Assembly: GCF_014762685.1 (NCBI RefSeq)
Contig: NZ_JABURM010000005.1
Coordinates: forward strand, 930,001 to 994,000
Length of the DNA: 64,000 nucleotides
Source of the DNA: Gracilimonas sp.
GTDB lineage: Bacteria; Bacteroidota; Rhodothermia; Balneolales; Balneolaceae
Reading direction: 5' to 3'
How positions within the stretch are numbered: the first letter of the stretch is position 1; each line of letters begins with the position of its first letter. Made by a program: the position numbers and the translations under genes. Positions 8,677-19,049 of this stretch are shown here, piece by piece. The notes under the pieces are model-generated. The model was not told where the DNA came from. It saw only the letters and a program-made list of their open reading frames with translations, and did not search any database.

Positions 8677-10695
8677 TTACTCCGGAAGTTGCCTTTGTTC
8701 TCCTTCATCAAGTTGTTGTAGCTCTTCCTCGATGAGCTTCCACTCTTCTACCAATTCCACATTCATTTCTTTTATAAAGCGTGAAGGCTGAGTAAAGTAA
8801 TCGCCGTACGCCGATTGCGCAAGTATAGGATAACTAAAATAAAGCATCTCCTCTGCCCTTGTGGCGGCTACATATAAAAGCCTGAGTTCTTCATCCAATT
8901 GCTCTTCATCTTCTATGGAATAAGCAGAGGGGATAATACCATCCAGGCACTGTATAATGAAGACATGTTTCCACTCTAATCCTTTTGCTGAATGAATGGT
9001 ACTGAGGATCAACGGAGCTTCCTCTTTGGTTTTTTGTTCGGTATCTATCGCTGTTGCAGTGATTGGGTCGAGCGCCAACTCTTCCAGCATTTTAGGAAGG
9101 GATGTAAAGCTTTCGGATACATTACTAAAAGCTTCTAAGTCTTTAAGCCGCTTTGGGTAGTCATCATACCTATCCTTGCAAAAATCCCGATAGTAACCCA
9201 CGATCAACTCGATAACTTTGGAGACCGAATGATCATTTTTCTTGATATCTATCAAGAGCTTACTGAGTTCTTTTAGCTGATCGATATAGGATTTACTCGT
9301 GGTATCAGATAGGTCTAACTGATACGGATTCTTAGCCAGACGGATCCATTCAAAAAGATCCTGAGCGGTCTTAGGGCCAATGCCATCCAATAGCATCAGC
9401 ACTCTGTTCCAGGCAATGGTATCCATGGGATTGACGAGAACCCGAACATGCGCCAAAACATCTTTGATATGAGCCGCTTCTGTAAACTTTTGTCCTCCAT
9501 ATTTAACAAAAGGAATATTTTTGCGATTCAACTCTACTTCAAGGTCAAAGGAATCACGCCCATTACGAAATAGTACCGCCATTTCATTCAATTCTACCCC
9601 CTGCTCCCGAAGCTGTAAAACAGCCTGAGTGATAAATCGGCTTTGATCATGTTCGCTGGAAGACTGTACAAGAGCCGGTAATTCACCTTCCTCATTGTTG
9701 GAATACAGTTCCTTATCAAACTTAAAATTGGCTTGCTTAAGCAAATTGTTGGCTACATCAAGAATCTGAGGTGTGGATCGATAATTCTCTTCCAGTTTGA
9801 TTAGATTCGTCCCTTTAAACCGCTCCGGAAAATCCATGATATTTTGGTGATCAGCCCCTCGGAAAGAATAGATGCTCTGAGCATCATCCCCAACAACCAT
9901 GATATTTCCGTGTACACTTGAAAACAATTCAGTCAATTCTGCCTGAAGCTTATTCGTGTCCTGAAACTCATCTACCATAACATATTGATTCCCTGCGGCA
10001 ACTTTGACCCGAATATCTTCATTTTCAGCCAATAAATCTCTTGTTTTGATCAGCAGATCATCAAAATCCATTACAAAATTCTTTTCCTTATAATCTTGGT
10101 ACCCCTCTGCTACTTGTATGATTTTATCTTCCTGCTCCAGAAACTGCGGGTACTCCTCCTGTAAAACGATTCGAAGATCCAGGTGTTTATTCTTGGACGT
10201 GCTGATCATATTAAGCAGGGTATTTTTATTCGGAAAACGTTTCTTTTTTTTGTGAAGATTGAGTTGTGTCCGCACAAACTGAATAACCTCCAGGGCATCG
10301 GAAGTATCAACAATGGTAAAAGTGGATGGATAACCAATAGCATTTGAATAGCGATGCAGCAGCATACTACAGTAGAAATGAAAGGTACCCCCCTGAACCT
10401 GCTTGCAGCGCTCGTCCAAAATATTACTGGCACGGCTGAGCATTTCCTTGGCTGCCCTCCGTGTGAAAGTGAGCAATAAGACATTAGAAGGATTGACTCC
10501 GCTTTCAACCAACCGCGCTACCCGGTGCACTAATGTGCGGGTCTTTCCGGTCCCGGCTCCCGCCACTACCAAGGCCGGTCCTCGTTCATGAAAAACTGCT
10601 TTTAATTGCTCTTCATTAAGTAAATCGGCATAAGGTATCGAATAGTCGCCCGGTCGTTTTCGGGGTTCTTCTTTCTGCAGAATAAATTTTTTCAT
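8677..10695 (-). CDS. UvrD/PcrA/Rep-type superfamily 1 DNA helicase
   Basis: This 672-residue 3'-5' helicase shows all SF1A motifs: Walker A AGAGTGKT at 45-52, motif Ia (LLLTFTRRAAKEM), motif II VDEFQDTN, motif III GDDAQSIYSFRGA, motif IV (RNGRDSFDLE), motif V (STIHSAKGLEWKHVF) and motif VI (LYVAATRAEE). It would unwind DNA during repair or replication restart. It is shorter than UvrD of Escherichia coli (720) and lacks a recognisable UvrD C-terminal tail, so Rep/PcrA/UvrD subtype is left open. It is divergent from the 2H phosphoesterase gene and stands alone. Confidence 0.92.
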   Translation of the reverse strand: MKKFILQKEEPRKRPGDYSIPYADLLNEEQLKAVFHERGPALVVAGAGTGKTRTLVHRVARLVESGVNPSNVLLLTFTRRAAKEMLSRASNILDERCKQVQGGTFHFYCSMLLHRYSNAIGYPSTFTIVDTSDALEVIQFVRTQLNLHKKKKRFPNKNTLLNMISTSKNKHLDLRIVLQEEYPQFLEQEDKIIQVAEGYQDYKEKNFVMDFDDLLIKTRDLLAENEDIRVKVAAGNQYVMVDEFQDTNKLQAELTELFSSVHGNIMVVGDDAQSIYSFRGADHQNIMDFPERFKGTNLIKLEENYRSTPQILDVANNLLKQANFKFDKELYSNNEEGELPALVQSSSEHDQSRFITQAVLQLREQGVELNEMAVLFRNGRDSFDLEVELNRKNIPFVKYGGQKFTEAAHIKDVLAHVRVLVNPMDTIAWNRVLMLLDGIGPKTAQDLFEWIRLAKNPYQLDLSDTTSKSYIDQLKELSKLLIDIKKNDHSVSKVIELIVGYYRDFCKDRYDDYPKRLKDLEAFSNVSESFTSLPKMLEELALDPITATAIDTEQKTKEEAPLILSTIHSAKGLEWKHVFIIQCLDGIIPSAYSIEDEEQLDEELRLLYVAATRAEEMLYFSYPILAQSAYGDYFTQPSRFIKEMNVELVEEWKLIEEELQQLDEGEQRQLPE

Positions 10696-10771
10696 GCCTT
10701 AAAATAGCAAACTATGGATATATGTAAAAATTATGTGTTAATTGAAGTGGTTTTTAAATACTTTTCAAGAT

Positions 10772-11359
10772 ATGAAACAAATACTACAGCCATCCCTTTT
10801 TGAAGAAGACTTAGAAATACGGTATTTATTAATCGTAATAAATCCGCCAAAAGTTATATCGGAATATGTTTCCGGTCTAAAAGACGAAATAGTTCAAACG
10901 TATGGTTCTTTTGATTCAGCATTTTCAATTCCGCATATAACCGTATGCAACTTCCCCATCTTGGAGCAAAGAATCGAAAAAATTCTTCCTCAGATTACAG
11001 AACGCATTTCTATGGTAAATTCATTTACATTAACGGTATCCGGATTCTCCTCTTTTGTTAATGCAAGCAAGAAAACTTTTTTCATGAGAGTTATTGGTAA
11101 TGATTTATATAATAATTTGAAATCTGAATTTAAAGCTATTAATAAGGAGATTATAAAAACCAAAAGATTTAGCATGACACATAAACCTCATATCACAGTC
11201 GCAAAAAGTTTAAATGCTGAGCTGTTCAGAAAAATCAATTCCCAATACGGTTCAGATAGGTATGAAATGGAATTTGAGGTAAATAGCTTAACTGTTCTAA
11301 AATATATATGGCAGGAAAAGAAGTATCATAAAATAGAAGAGATAAATCTTACGAATTAG
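10772..11359 (+). CDS. 2H phosphoesterase (2'-5' RNA ligase/LigT-like)
   Basis: The 195-residue protein has the two H-x-[ST]-h motifs of the 2H superfamily: PHITVCNF in the N-terminal half and KPHITVAKS in the C-terminal half. These histidine/threonine pairs catalyse cyclic phosphodiester or 2'-5' RNA end chemistry. An earlier in-frame TTG at 10742 would add ten residues, but the ATG at 10772 is the better start. The substrate is unknown. The gene is unlinked to any RNA-processing gene here. Confidence 0.78.
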   Translation: MKQILQPSLFEEDLEIRYLLIVINPPKVISEYVSGLKDEIVQTYGSFDSAFSIPHITVCNFPILEQRIEKILPQITERISMVNSFTLTVSGFSSFVNASKKTFFMRVIGNDLYNNLKSEFKAINKEIIKTKRFSMTHKPHITVAKSLNAELFRKINSQYGSDRYEMEFEVNSLTVLKYIWQEKKYHKIEEINLTN

Positions 11360-11441
11360 TTTTTCCAATTGTCATCATACCCAAATATATTCCAACACAA
11401 AATTTTAAGGTTCAAAACCACTAAAGATACCTGTAAAATAA

Positions 11442-12119
11442 ATGATGAACGAACCTTCTTTAACACCACGGGAATTTGGATGGATAGAAGTTGTCTGCGG
11501 CGGCATGTTCAGCGGTAAAACCGAAGAACTGATTCGCCGGGCAAAGCGAGCACATATTGCCGGGCAGCATGTAGTGGTGGTAAAGCCTGCACTCGATAAG
11601 CGATACAGTGAAACGGAAGTAGTTTCTCATAATGAAACCGCTCTCCCCAGTATTTTAGTGGATACAGCCGATCAGATTGTCCTTCTTACGGGTAACGCCA
11701 AAGTTGTATGTATAGATGAGGCTCAGTTTTTTGATGACCGGGTGATAGAAGTAGCTAATTCTCTTGCCAATGATGGAAAACGAGTCATTATTGCCGGGCT
11801 GGATATGGATTTTGAGGGTAACCCATTTGGGCCTATGCCCTACTTGCTTGCCATTGCAGAGTATGTAACAAAACTACATGCTGTATGTGCCGAAAGCGGA
11901 AGTATGGCGCATTATTCACAGCGCGTGGTAGAAAAAGAAGATCAGGTTTTGGTTGGTGAATATGATGCCTATGAACCCCGGGCCCGCCATTGTTTCCGCC
12001 CTCCTGTAGATCGCCGAAGAGGACGCCCCATCAAACCATTTTTTAACCCGGAGGCAGAAAAAGCTCCCGAAAACACGGCAGAAAAAACAAAAGAAGAATT
12101 CAACTCAGAAAAAATCTAA
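11442..12119 (+). CDS. tdk: Thymidine kinase (type II TK)
   Basis: This 225-residue thymidine kinase phosphorylates thymidine with ATP for dTMP salvage. The P-loop is GGMFSGKT (20-27), and the catalytic glutamate is E93 in IDEAQFF. The lasso domain normally holds zinc through two Cys pairs. Here the first reads C149-A-E-S and the second keeps only C184 in RHCF, so two of the four cysteines are absent. Bacteroidota homologues that I recall share similar losses, so this is probably a lineage feature. A 25-residue charged tail follows. The nupC-type transporter gene starts immediately after the stop with no gap, forming a salvage pair. Confidence 0.93.
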   Translation: MMNEPSLTPREFGWIEVVCGGMFSGKTEELIRRAKRAHIAGQHVVVVKPALDKRYSETEVVSHNETALPSILVDTADQIVLLTGNAKVVCIDEAQFFDDRVIEVANSLANDGKRVIIAGLDMDFEGNPFGPMPYLLAIAEYVTKLHAVCAESGSMAHYSQRVVEKEDQVLVGEYDAYEPRARHCFRPPVDRRRGRPIKPFFNPEAEKAPENTAEKTKEEFNSEKI

Positions 12120-13448
12120 ATGGATATTTTACGTGGTATAATTGGGATGGTAGCCATACTTGGGCTCGCCTTTATTTTTAGCAATAATAAAAGAAATGTG
12201 AACTGGAAGTTGGTAGGGATTGGGATTGGCATTCAATTCATTCTCGCCATTTTCATTTTGAAAGCAGATCTGTTGGCGGGTTATTGGGGGCCACTTGGAT
12301 GGCCAATGTTATTGTTTCAGGAAATAGCCGGCTTTTTTGTTGTAGTTTTAAACTATACTACTGAGGGGGCTTCTTTTATTTTTGGAAGATTAGGACAAGG
12401 CCCGGAACATCCGGATAGTCTGGGAGTATTTTTTGCATTTCAGGTACTTCCGACAATAGTATTTTTTGCTTCACTTACGGCAATTCTTTATCACTATGGC
12501 ATACTTCAGTTTGTTGTGAAGATGGTTTCAAAAGGGATGCAAAAGTTATTGGGGACTTCAGGCGCTGAAACACTATCGGTAGTCTCTAATATATTTGTTG
12601 GCCAAACAGAAGCTCCCCTGGTGATTGAGCCCTACATCGAAAAACTAACCAAGTCTGAGCTTATGGTCGTGATGACCGGGGGGATGGCAACTATAGCCGG
12701 TGGAGTTTTAGCAGCTTATGTAGCCATGCTCGGAACACCTTTTGCGGAAGCCAATGGACTCGAGATAGCGGTTGCGCAACAATTATTTGCCGAACGCTTA
12801 CTTGGAGCTAGTTTGATGGCTGCTCCTGCTGCTTTGGTAATCGCAAAAATATTGTATCCGGAAGATGGAGAGCCTGTGACTAAAGGTGAGGTATCGATGA
12901 AAGTTGAAAAAACAGATGCCAATGGGATTGATGCAGCGGCTACCGGTGCCGGCGTTGGCCTCAAACTGGCCTTAAATGTAGGTGCTATGTTATTAGCCTT
13001 CATTGCACTATTGGCGATGTTTAATGGCATTTTAGGTTGGGGCAGTGATTTTACAGGAATAACAGCATTATTAGGCGAAAGCCTTACCATCGAAATGATT
13101 TTGGGATGGGTATTTGCTCCTCTTGCCTGGATTATAGGAGTTCCCTGGTCTGATGCAGTTAATATGGGATCATTATTAGGTACTAAAATTGTATTGAATG
13201 AGTTTGTAGCCTACCTGAAGTTAGCAGAAGAGGTCAGTGCTGCTAATATTTCACCAAAAACAATTGCTATGGCCACTTTTGCTTTGTGTGGATTTGCCAA
13301 TTTTTCATCTATTGCAATTCAAATTGGTGGCATTGGCGGCCTGGCTCCAAGCAGAAAATCTGATTTAGCCAAATTTGGAGTCAAAGCTGTTTTTGCAGGA
13401 ACATTAGCTAACTTGATGACTGCTACTTTCGCAGGAATGCTTTTTTAA
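12120..13448 (+). CDS. NupC-type concentrative nucleoside transporter (CNT family)
   Basis: This 442-residue inner-membrane protein of the CNT family imports nucleosides with Na+ or H+. The diagnostic region [13 protein letters not shown] with the following [17 protein letters not shown] corresponds to the substrate- and ion-binding HP1/TM4 segment. The second conserved region, [18 protein letters not shown], corresponds to HP2/TM7. The insertion of polar residues around [12 protein letters not shown] forms a long loop, as in other Bacteroidota members. Its ATG directly abuts the tdk stop, so uptake and phosphorylation of thymidine are probably co-expressed. Confidence 0.93.
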   Translation: MDILRGIIGMVAILGLAFIFSNNKRNVNWKLVGIGIGIQFILAIFILKADLLAGYWGPLGWPMLLFQEIAGFFVVVLNYTTEGASFIFGRLGQGPEHPDSLGVFFAFQVLPTIVFFASLTAILYHYGILQFVVKMVSKGMQKLLGTSGAETLSVVSNIFVGQTEAPLVIEPYIEKLTKSELMVVMTGGMATIAGGVLAAYVAMLGTPFAEANGLEIAVAQQLFAERLLGASLMAAPAALVIAKILYPEDGEPVTKGEVSMKVEKTDANGIDAAATGAGVGLKLALNVGAMLLAFIALLAMFNGILGWGSDFTGITALLGESLTIEMILGWVFAPLAWIIGVPWSDAVNMGSLLGTKIVLNEFVAYLKLAEEVSAANISPKTIAMATFALCGFANFSSIAIQIGGIGGLAPSRKSDLAKFGVKAVFAGTLANLMTATFAGMLF

Positions 13449-13507
13449 TTCCTCGATTATTATACTGAATAGAACCAACTCAATTTCAAAAAAATTTGAT
13501 TATAATA

Positions 13508-13607
13508 ATGGATAGAAGGTATTTTGGTTGCATCTACCTTTCCTTCAGAAGGTTGAGTATTTATTTAAAATTAACTATTTGTAGCTTCTTGTGATTTTAC
13601 TATCCAT
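13508..13607. other. Inverted repeat in the leader of the chaperone unit
   Basis: The 218-bp gap between nupC and the first PPIase gene holds an exact 8-bp inverted repeat, ATGGATAG at 13508-13515 and CTATCCAT at 13600-13607. Between the arms is a smaller stem formed by GAAGGTA and TACCTTT. The arms are 84 bp apart and the region is AT-rich. It could be a structured 5' leader or a chance match. No leader peptide or known riboswitch was recognised. Confidence 0.25.
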
Positions 13608-13666
13608 AAAACCGCATATCAGGAAGGACTCAGAGAGATATCTTTAAAAGACATTTGATTAGTTTC

Positions 13667-14575
13667 ATGAAAAAAAATATTCCCATATTTGTACTGGCAA
13701 TCATGCTGGCTGTTTCCTGTAAACCAGACATGAATATAAAAGATACAGTGCTGGCAGAAGTTGGTGGCCAAATATTGACCAAAGAATTTGCAAAGTCTGA
13801 AATTCCACCGCATATCTTTAGCAACGATAGCACTTTAGCTTATTCTAATTTTCGTGACGACTGGGTACGCCGGCAAGTGATTTTACAAGAAGCTAATCGC
13901 CTTAATTTCTCAAACCGACAAGATGTACAGGATAAATTACAGCGGCTTGAGGAGGAGTTTATTCTTCAGGCAGTTCAGGATTATATTATAACTGAGTTTG
14001 AAAATAATTTAGATGTGAGCGAACAAGAGGCGCGAAATTATTATCAACAAAACAAAGAAAAATTTACTCTCGAAGAACAGTATGTTCGTTATCGGCATTT
14101 AATCGCTTCCAGTAATGCAGATGCAGAAAGTGCCAAACGCGAATTGATGCAGGGAATTGATTGGAATACTGTAGCGAAAAAATATTCAAAACATCCTGAT
14201 TTAAAAATACGCGAATCTGAAAGATATTGGCCTATTTCAATTGCTGGTGGCGATATTTCGATGTTAAATCGTTATTTAAGGATTATTGGGCCGTCAGAAA
14301 TCTCTCCAACCCACAGGTCAGGCAATGAATATCACTTTGTGCAGTTATTAGATGAGCGCCCTCAAGGCGATCACCCGGATTTAGACTGGCTGATCGTACA
14401 AATTAAAGAATGGCTGACTTTGGAAAAGCGTAAAAGAGCATTCAACACATACGTCAAGAATCTTTATCTTCAGGCACAAGCTAACAACGAAATTAAAATT
14501 TATAACGTTACAACCGAAACGAATACCGCAGAAAGCGATACGGTTTCATTGAATCAAATTACTAATGAAGAATAA
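13667..14575 (+). CDS. SurA-like peptidyl-prolyl isomerase lipoprotein
   Basis: This 302-residue lipoprotein starts at the ATG at 13667. It has a signal peptide (MKKNIPIFVLAIML) with a cysteine in a lipobox-like AVSC at about residue 18. The middle, from YVRYRHLIASS onward, resembles a PPIC rotamase domain, but the segment is degenerate, so catalytic activity is uncertain. The N-terminal helical region matches the SurA chaperone layout. Its end overlaps the next SurA-type gene by 11 bp. Together they probably act as periplasmic chaperones for outer-membrane proteins. Confidence 0.8.
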   Translation: MKKNIPIFVLAIMLAVSCKPDMNIKDTVLAEVGGQILTKEFAKSEIPPHIFSNDSTLAYSNFRDDWVRRQVILQEANRLNFSNRQDVQDKLQRLEEEFILQAVQDYIITEFENNLDVSEQEARNYYQQNKEKFTLEEQYVRYRHLIASSNADAESAKRELMQGIDWNTVAKKYSKHPDLKIRESERYWPISIAGGDISMLNRYLRIIGPSEISPTHRSGNEYHFVQLLDERPQGDHPDLDWLIVQIKEWLTLEKRKRAFNTYVKNLYLQAQANNEIKIYNVTTETNTAESDTVSLNQITNEE

Positions 14576-15935
14576 CTTACTTTTTACTCCCCTCCTCTTT
14601 TTATCTGTACTTTTTACCTCTAATATTCAAGCTCAAAATGCTCCTCAATTAGCAGATCAAATAGTAGCACATGTAAATGAAAATATAATCCTTAAGTCTG
14701 ATGTTGATCAAAGAGTGGCTGATTATTTGCGTCAGGCACAAGTATCCGGTCAAGAAATTGAGTTTAGCAGAGGATTATGGTTCAATTTTCTTGAATCAAT
14801 TGTGGATAACTATGTGCTCTTGGAAAAAGCTGAAATTGACTCCATTACTGTTTCTGACGAGGAAGTAAACATGCAAATGGATCAGCGGATTAGACAGTTA
14901 ACAGCCCAGGCGGGAAGTGAGCAGGCACTTGAACAGGCTTTCGGTAAACCCATCATTCAACTTAAGGCTGATTTTCGTGAAGATTTTAAAGAGCAAATGC
15001 TTTCCAACCGGGTTCAGCAGCAAAAAACCCAATCAATTAACATTACTCGTCCGGAAGTAGAAGAATTCTTTAATGACATCCCAGCCGACTCGCTTCCAAC
15101 TATTCCGGAGCAGGTTTCTCTTTCTCAAATTGTGATGTTGCCGCCGGCTAAAGGAGATGCTAAGCAAGCAGCTTACGAATTTGCTCAACAACTGCGCGAT
15201 TCTATTGTTGTGCACGGTAAATCTATTGAAGAACTTGCTCGCCGGTACAGCGATGACAAAGGTTCAGGGCAAAATGGAGGACTCTTGCCACTGATGTCAT
15301 TGGATGAACTTGTATCTGAATATTCAGCAGCAGCTTCAGCTCTTCAACCTGGTGGGATTTCCAAAGTTGTAGAAACTCAATTTGGTTTCCATATCATTAG
15401 GCTCAATCGACGTGTTGGAGATCGAATTGAAACCAACCACATCTTGATCACCGTTGACTCAAATGAACTGGATGAGGAATATGCAATTAACAGATTAAAT
15501 AGTATTCGTGACAGCATATTAACTAATCCGGATGTTAAATTTGCTAATGTAGCCCGACAAGTAAGTGAAGATCCGGCTACGGCCAATTATGGCGGTAAAA
15601 TATTTGATCCTCAAACCGGAGAACGTCTCATTCCTTTAAACCGTCTGGACCCGGCAATGTATCGCATCGTACTTTTAATGGATGAGGAAGGCGCAATATC
15701 TGAACCCAAGTCATTTACTCTTGAAAATCAAAACAAAAAAGCATTTCGGATTGTAAGACTTGACAAGCAAATACCAGAGCATGTTGCCAGCCTGGAACAA
15801 GATTATGAACGAATTAAAAGGATTGCTTTGCAGCAAAAACAATCCAGGGTAATACAAGAATGGATGCAAGACTTAAGGGACGAAGTTTATATTGAATATA
15901 AAATTGATGTACCCTGGAAGGAGAATAATTTATGA
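14565..15935 (+). CDS. surA: SurA-type periplasmic peptidyl-prolyl cis-trans isomerase
   Basis: This 456-residue protein has a signal peptide (cleavage after about residue 23, in IQAQ), a SurA N-terminal chaperone domain with the usual [14 protein letters not shown] opening, and two parvulin domains. The first, around residues 175-285, contains [18 protein letters not shown] and ends [11 protein letters not shown]. The second, around 285-400, is more divergent ([11 protein letters not shown]). It helps fold outer-membrane proteins in the periplasm. The gene overlaps both neighbours (11 bp upstream, 4 bp ATGA downstream), placing it in a unit with the preceding lipoprotein and moxR. Confidence 0.92.
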   Translation: MKNNLLFTPLLFLSVLFTSNIQAQNAPQLADQIVAHVNENIILKSDVDQRVADYLRQAQVSGQEIEFSRGLWFNFLESIVDNYVLLEKAEIDSITVSDEEVNMQMDQRIRQLTAQAGSEQALEQAFGKPIIQLKADFREDFKEQMLSNRVQQQKTQSINITRPEVEEFFNDIPADSLPTIPEQVSLSQIVMLPPAKGDAKQAAYEFAQQLRDSIVVHGKSIEELARRYSDDKGSGQNGGLLPLMSLDELVSEYSAAASALQPGGISKVVETQFGFHIIRLNRRVGDRIETNHILITVDSNELDEEYAINRLNSIRDSILTNPDVKFANVARQVSEDPATANYGGKIFDPQTGERLIPLNRLDPAMYRIVLLMDEEGAISEPKSFTLENQNKKAFRIVRLDKQIPEHVASLEQDYERIKRIALQQKQSRVIQEWMQDLRDEVYIEYKIDVPWKENNL

Positions 15936-16924
15936 AAGCGGAGGTAAAAGATTCGGTAAAGCTGGCAGATGAATTTTACACGGTATTTCATCAAATAAAG
16001 GCTGAAATTCATAAAGTAGTTATAGGTCAGGATGATATTATTGACCTTTTGTTGATCAGTTTATTTTCCAGGGGGCACTGTGTGCTTGTAGGAGTTCCCG
16101 GATTAGCTAAAACTTTATTGATTCGTACCCTCGCAGAATCTCTTAATCTGACTTTTAACCGAATTCAATTTACTCCGGATTTAATGCCGGGTGATATTAC
16201 CGGAACCGAAGTTATTGAAGAAAACAAAGACTCAGGCCGTAAAGAGTTTACTTTTATAAAAGGACCTGTATTTGCAAATATCGTCCTAGCTGATGAAATA
16301 AACAGAACCCCTCCCAAAACCCAGGCAGCATTGCTTGAAGGAATGCAGGAATATCATGTAACCACCGGGGGTAAAACCTATATTTTAGACACTCCTTTCT
16401 TTGTTTTAGCTACTCAGAATCCTATTGAACAAGAAGGTACATATCCCCTGCCCGAAGCTCAGCTTGACCGGTTTATGTTTAACGTTTGGGTAGATTACCC
16501 TTCTCTTGAAGAAGAAAAAGAAATTGTAAGCAAAACAACAGCTCATCAAGATGTGCTAATTGAAGCATTGGTGACTAAAGAGAAAATTAAAGAGCTTCAA
16601 AATTTAGTACGGGAAGTGCCTGTACCGGAAAACGTTTTAGATTATGCGGTTGAACTGGTTTCTAAAACTCGTCCGGGAACTGATATAGCCCCGGAATTTG
16701 TAAATAAATATATGAGCTGGGGAGCCGGTCCAAGAGCCTCTCAGTATCTTATTTTAGGAGGAAAAGCACGAGCACTCTCTCAGGGGCGTTACAACGTTAC
16801 CGTAGATGATATTAAAGAGTTGGCTATTCCGGTATTACGTCATCGTATTGTTAATAATTACGCAGCCGAAGCCGAAGGATACACTACCGTTAAGTTAATA
16901 AACATGCTTATCGACGAAGCCTAA
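15932..16924 (+). CDS. MoxR-family AAA+ ATPase
   Basis: This 330-residue AAA+ protein has Walker A GVPGLAKT at 54-61, Walker B with sensor-like [16 protein letters not shown], an ATQNP sensor 1 segment and a C-terminal lid with RHRI. MoxR proteins act as chaperones that assemble or activate partner complexes, usually with a von Willebrand factor A protein. The start overlaps the surA stop (ATGA). The vWA-type partner is the very next gene. The DUF58 gene often found between them is missing. Confidence 0.93.
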   Translation: MKAEVKDSVKLADEFYTVFHQIKAEIHKVVIGQDDIIDLLLISLFSRGHCVLVGVPGLAKTLLIRTLAESLNLTFNRIQFTPDLMPGDITGTEVIEENKDSGRKEFTFIKGPVFANIVLADEINRTPPKTQAALLEGMQEYHVTTGGKTYILDTPFFVLATQNPIEQEGTYPLPEAQLDRFMFNVWVDYPSLEEEKEIVSKTTAHQDVLIEALVTKEKIKELQNLVREVPVPENVLDYAVELVSKTRPGTDIAPEFVNKYMSWGAGPRASQYLILGGKARALSQGRYNVTVDDIKELAIPVLRHRIVNNYAAEAEGYTTVKLINMLIDEA

Positions 16925-16943
16925 TCTCAAAAAAGGAATTATT

Positions 16944-19043
16944 GTGGATTTCCAAGGCTTTCAAAATATTTTGCATCCGGCTATAATTTTAGTGGCTATT
17001 GCTGCTCTTCTCCTGCTCTCGTGGGCTTCATATCGAAAATTTGAAAGTATTCCATCCGGTGTTCGCTGGATTTTAATTAGCCTGAGAGGATTAGCTTTCA
17101 TTTTAATCCTACTTCTCCTGCTAAATTCCTATTTTTATTCTTCTCAAGAAATTGAGATTAGTCCCAAAATAGCCGTTTTCCTTGATAACTCAGAAAGTAT
17201 AGATATCAATAAGGGAGATTATGAAGGATTAAACTCTTATGTCCAACTTCTAAACGAACTTAATTTCAATGGCAATGAGCAGACTGAAATTGAGTTTTAT
17301 TCAATTGGCGAAAACGTCCTCCCTTTCTCTCCAGATTCATTGAATGCTACAGAAATTCAAACGAACCTCTCTGCTCCCATAAATTCTATCCTGGAAATGG
17401 AAGAACAAATACAGGCTACGGTTGTTATTTCAGATGGGATTATTACTTACGGAAGAAATCCAACGATGAATGCCATTAACTCTTCAATTCCCATATACAC
17501 CATAGCCGTTGGAGATACTTCTGATGTAAAAGATATCTCCGTTTCCAATGTCCTTACAAATACAACCGGGTACACCAACACAAATCATATAATTGAAGCA
17601 GAAATTACCCAAACCGGATTTCAAGATAATACACTAACCGTTTCACTTCTTACAGGAGATGAAGAACTTCAACAAAAAACAATTACGTTCGAAACTGATG
17701 ATCAGCTTAAAAATGTGGAGTTTGAATTAACCTTAGAAGAAGCCGGGTTGAAACAGTATCAAATCAAAGCCCAGCCACTCGTTGATGAATGGACCGATAC
17801 TAATAATTCGCGGTTATTCTCCATTGATGTTTTAGATAACCGGGTCAAAATTCTGCATATCGCGTTCGAAATTCATCCCGATGTAAAAGCAATAAGATCC
17901 CTTATAGAACAGGATGAAAGCAATGAATTATATACTCTGACGAGGATCGGAAATAACCGATATGTGGAAGAAATTCCAGATGAAGATGAATATAATTTAA
18001 TTATTGTTCATGGTGTCCCGCCAAATACTGCTACTGATTTTGAGTTTTTATCAACCTTAGATAACACCCCGACAATATTTTTCGAATTGAGTGCACAGCC
18101 AAAAAGTGAATTTAAGAATATCGAACAGCTTCTGATTTTAAACTCAAACGTTAGACAAGTTTCACAAATCACACTGTTTCCACTGTTAAATAGAAATGAG
18201 CACCCTGTACTGGAACTCCCTGAGGTAAATTTATCAGATGCTCCTCCACTTTTTTCCCCGTTAAGGAGTAATCTCTCAGCCCCTCAAAGTACCGCATTAT
18301 ACAGCCTTAATTATAATGGAACTGAGACTCAATTCCCTGTCATTGCTGTTTTAGAACAAGGAAATATACGTCGGGCCCATGTATTACCTTGGGGTTGGTT
18401 CCGAATGCTGCAAAGTACTAACGAAAACAACAAAGAATTTACTGCCGGCCTCTTATCAAACTTAGTGTCTTGGACTTCAAGTGATCCTGATGACAGAAAA
18501 TTAAGAATTACGCCTGCAAAGCAAGTTTTCAGCACTACGGAAGCGCCCCTACTTAACGGTAGTTTACGTAATGAACGCGGAACCCCTGAATCCGAAGGCA
18601 TTATAGAAGTTCAGGTTGAAAATAATGATGGTACCAATCGCACTTTCAATATGAACAACGCCGGGTCCGGAAATTACCGGCTGGATTTGCCCCGGCTTTC
18701 AGAAGGGCTTTACCGGTTTACGGCTACCGCTCGAAAAGGTGACCGCGAATTAGAAACTCAAACAGGTGAATTTCTTGTTTCTAATTCTAGTTCAGAATTA
18801 GCAAACACTACCCGTAATGATGAACTAATGCGAAATATTGCTCAGAATTCCGGGGGATCATTCTTTACTTACGATAATATATCCGGGTTTTGGGATAGTC
18901 TGCGTACTGCCAATGTTTTGGAATCTAAAATAGAAAACGTAGAAAACTACTCCTTCCCTGTACACTCTTTGTATTGGTTTGTCTTAGTAGTATTGCTTTT
19001 AGGATCGGAATGGATGCTTCGTAAATACTATTCATTACCCTAA
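16944..19043 (+). CDS. Membrane-anchored vWA/BatA-like protein, MoxR partner
   Basis: This 699-residue protein has two N-terminal membrane segments (about 12-30 and 43-65), a vWA-like domain whose MIDAS DxSxS is D81-x-S83-x-S85, and a further metal-site segment VISDGI. Ig-like and amidotransferase-fold-like regions follow (about residues 220-480). A C-terminal helix near 675-695 ends in basic residues. The start is GTG with GGA upstream. The layout matches large BatA-related proteins of Bacteroidota. It probably forms a membrane complex regulated by the adjacent MoxR ATPase. The true function is unknown. Confidence 0.75.
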   Translation: MDFQGFQNILHPAIILVAIAALLLLSWASYRKFESIPSGVRWILISLRGLAFILILLLLLNSYFYSSQEIEISPKIAVFLDNSESIDINKGDYEGLNSYVQLLNELNFNGNEQTEIEFYSIGENVLPFSPDSLNATEIQTNLSAPINSILEMEEQIQATVVISDGIITYGRNPTMNAINSSIPIYTIAVGDTSDVKDISVSNVLTNTTGYTNTNHIIEAEITQTGFQDNTLTVSLLTGDEELQQKTITFETDDQLKNVEFELTLEEAGLKQYQIKAQPLVDEWTDTNNSRLFSIDVLDNRVKILHIAFEIHPDVKAIRSLIEQDESNELYTLTRIGNNRYVEEIPDEDEYNLIIVHGVPPNTATDFEFLSTLDNTPTIFFELSAQPKSEFKNIEQLLILNSNVRQVSQITLFPLLNRNEHPVLELPEVNLSDAPPLFSPLRSNLSAPQSTALYSLNYNGTETQFPVIAVLEQGNIRRAHVLPWGWFRMLQSTNENNKEFTAGLLSNLVSWTSSDPDDRKLRITPAKQVFSTTEAPLLNGSLRNERGTPESEGIIEVQVENNDGTNRTFNMNNAGSGNYRLDLPRLSEGLYRFTATARKGDRELETQTGEFLVSNSSSELANTTRNDELMRNIAQNSGGSFFTYDNISGFWDSLRTANVLESKIENVENYSFPVHSLYWFVLVVLLLGSEWMLRKYYSLP

Positions 19044-19049
19044 TCTTAA

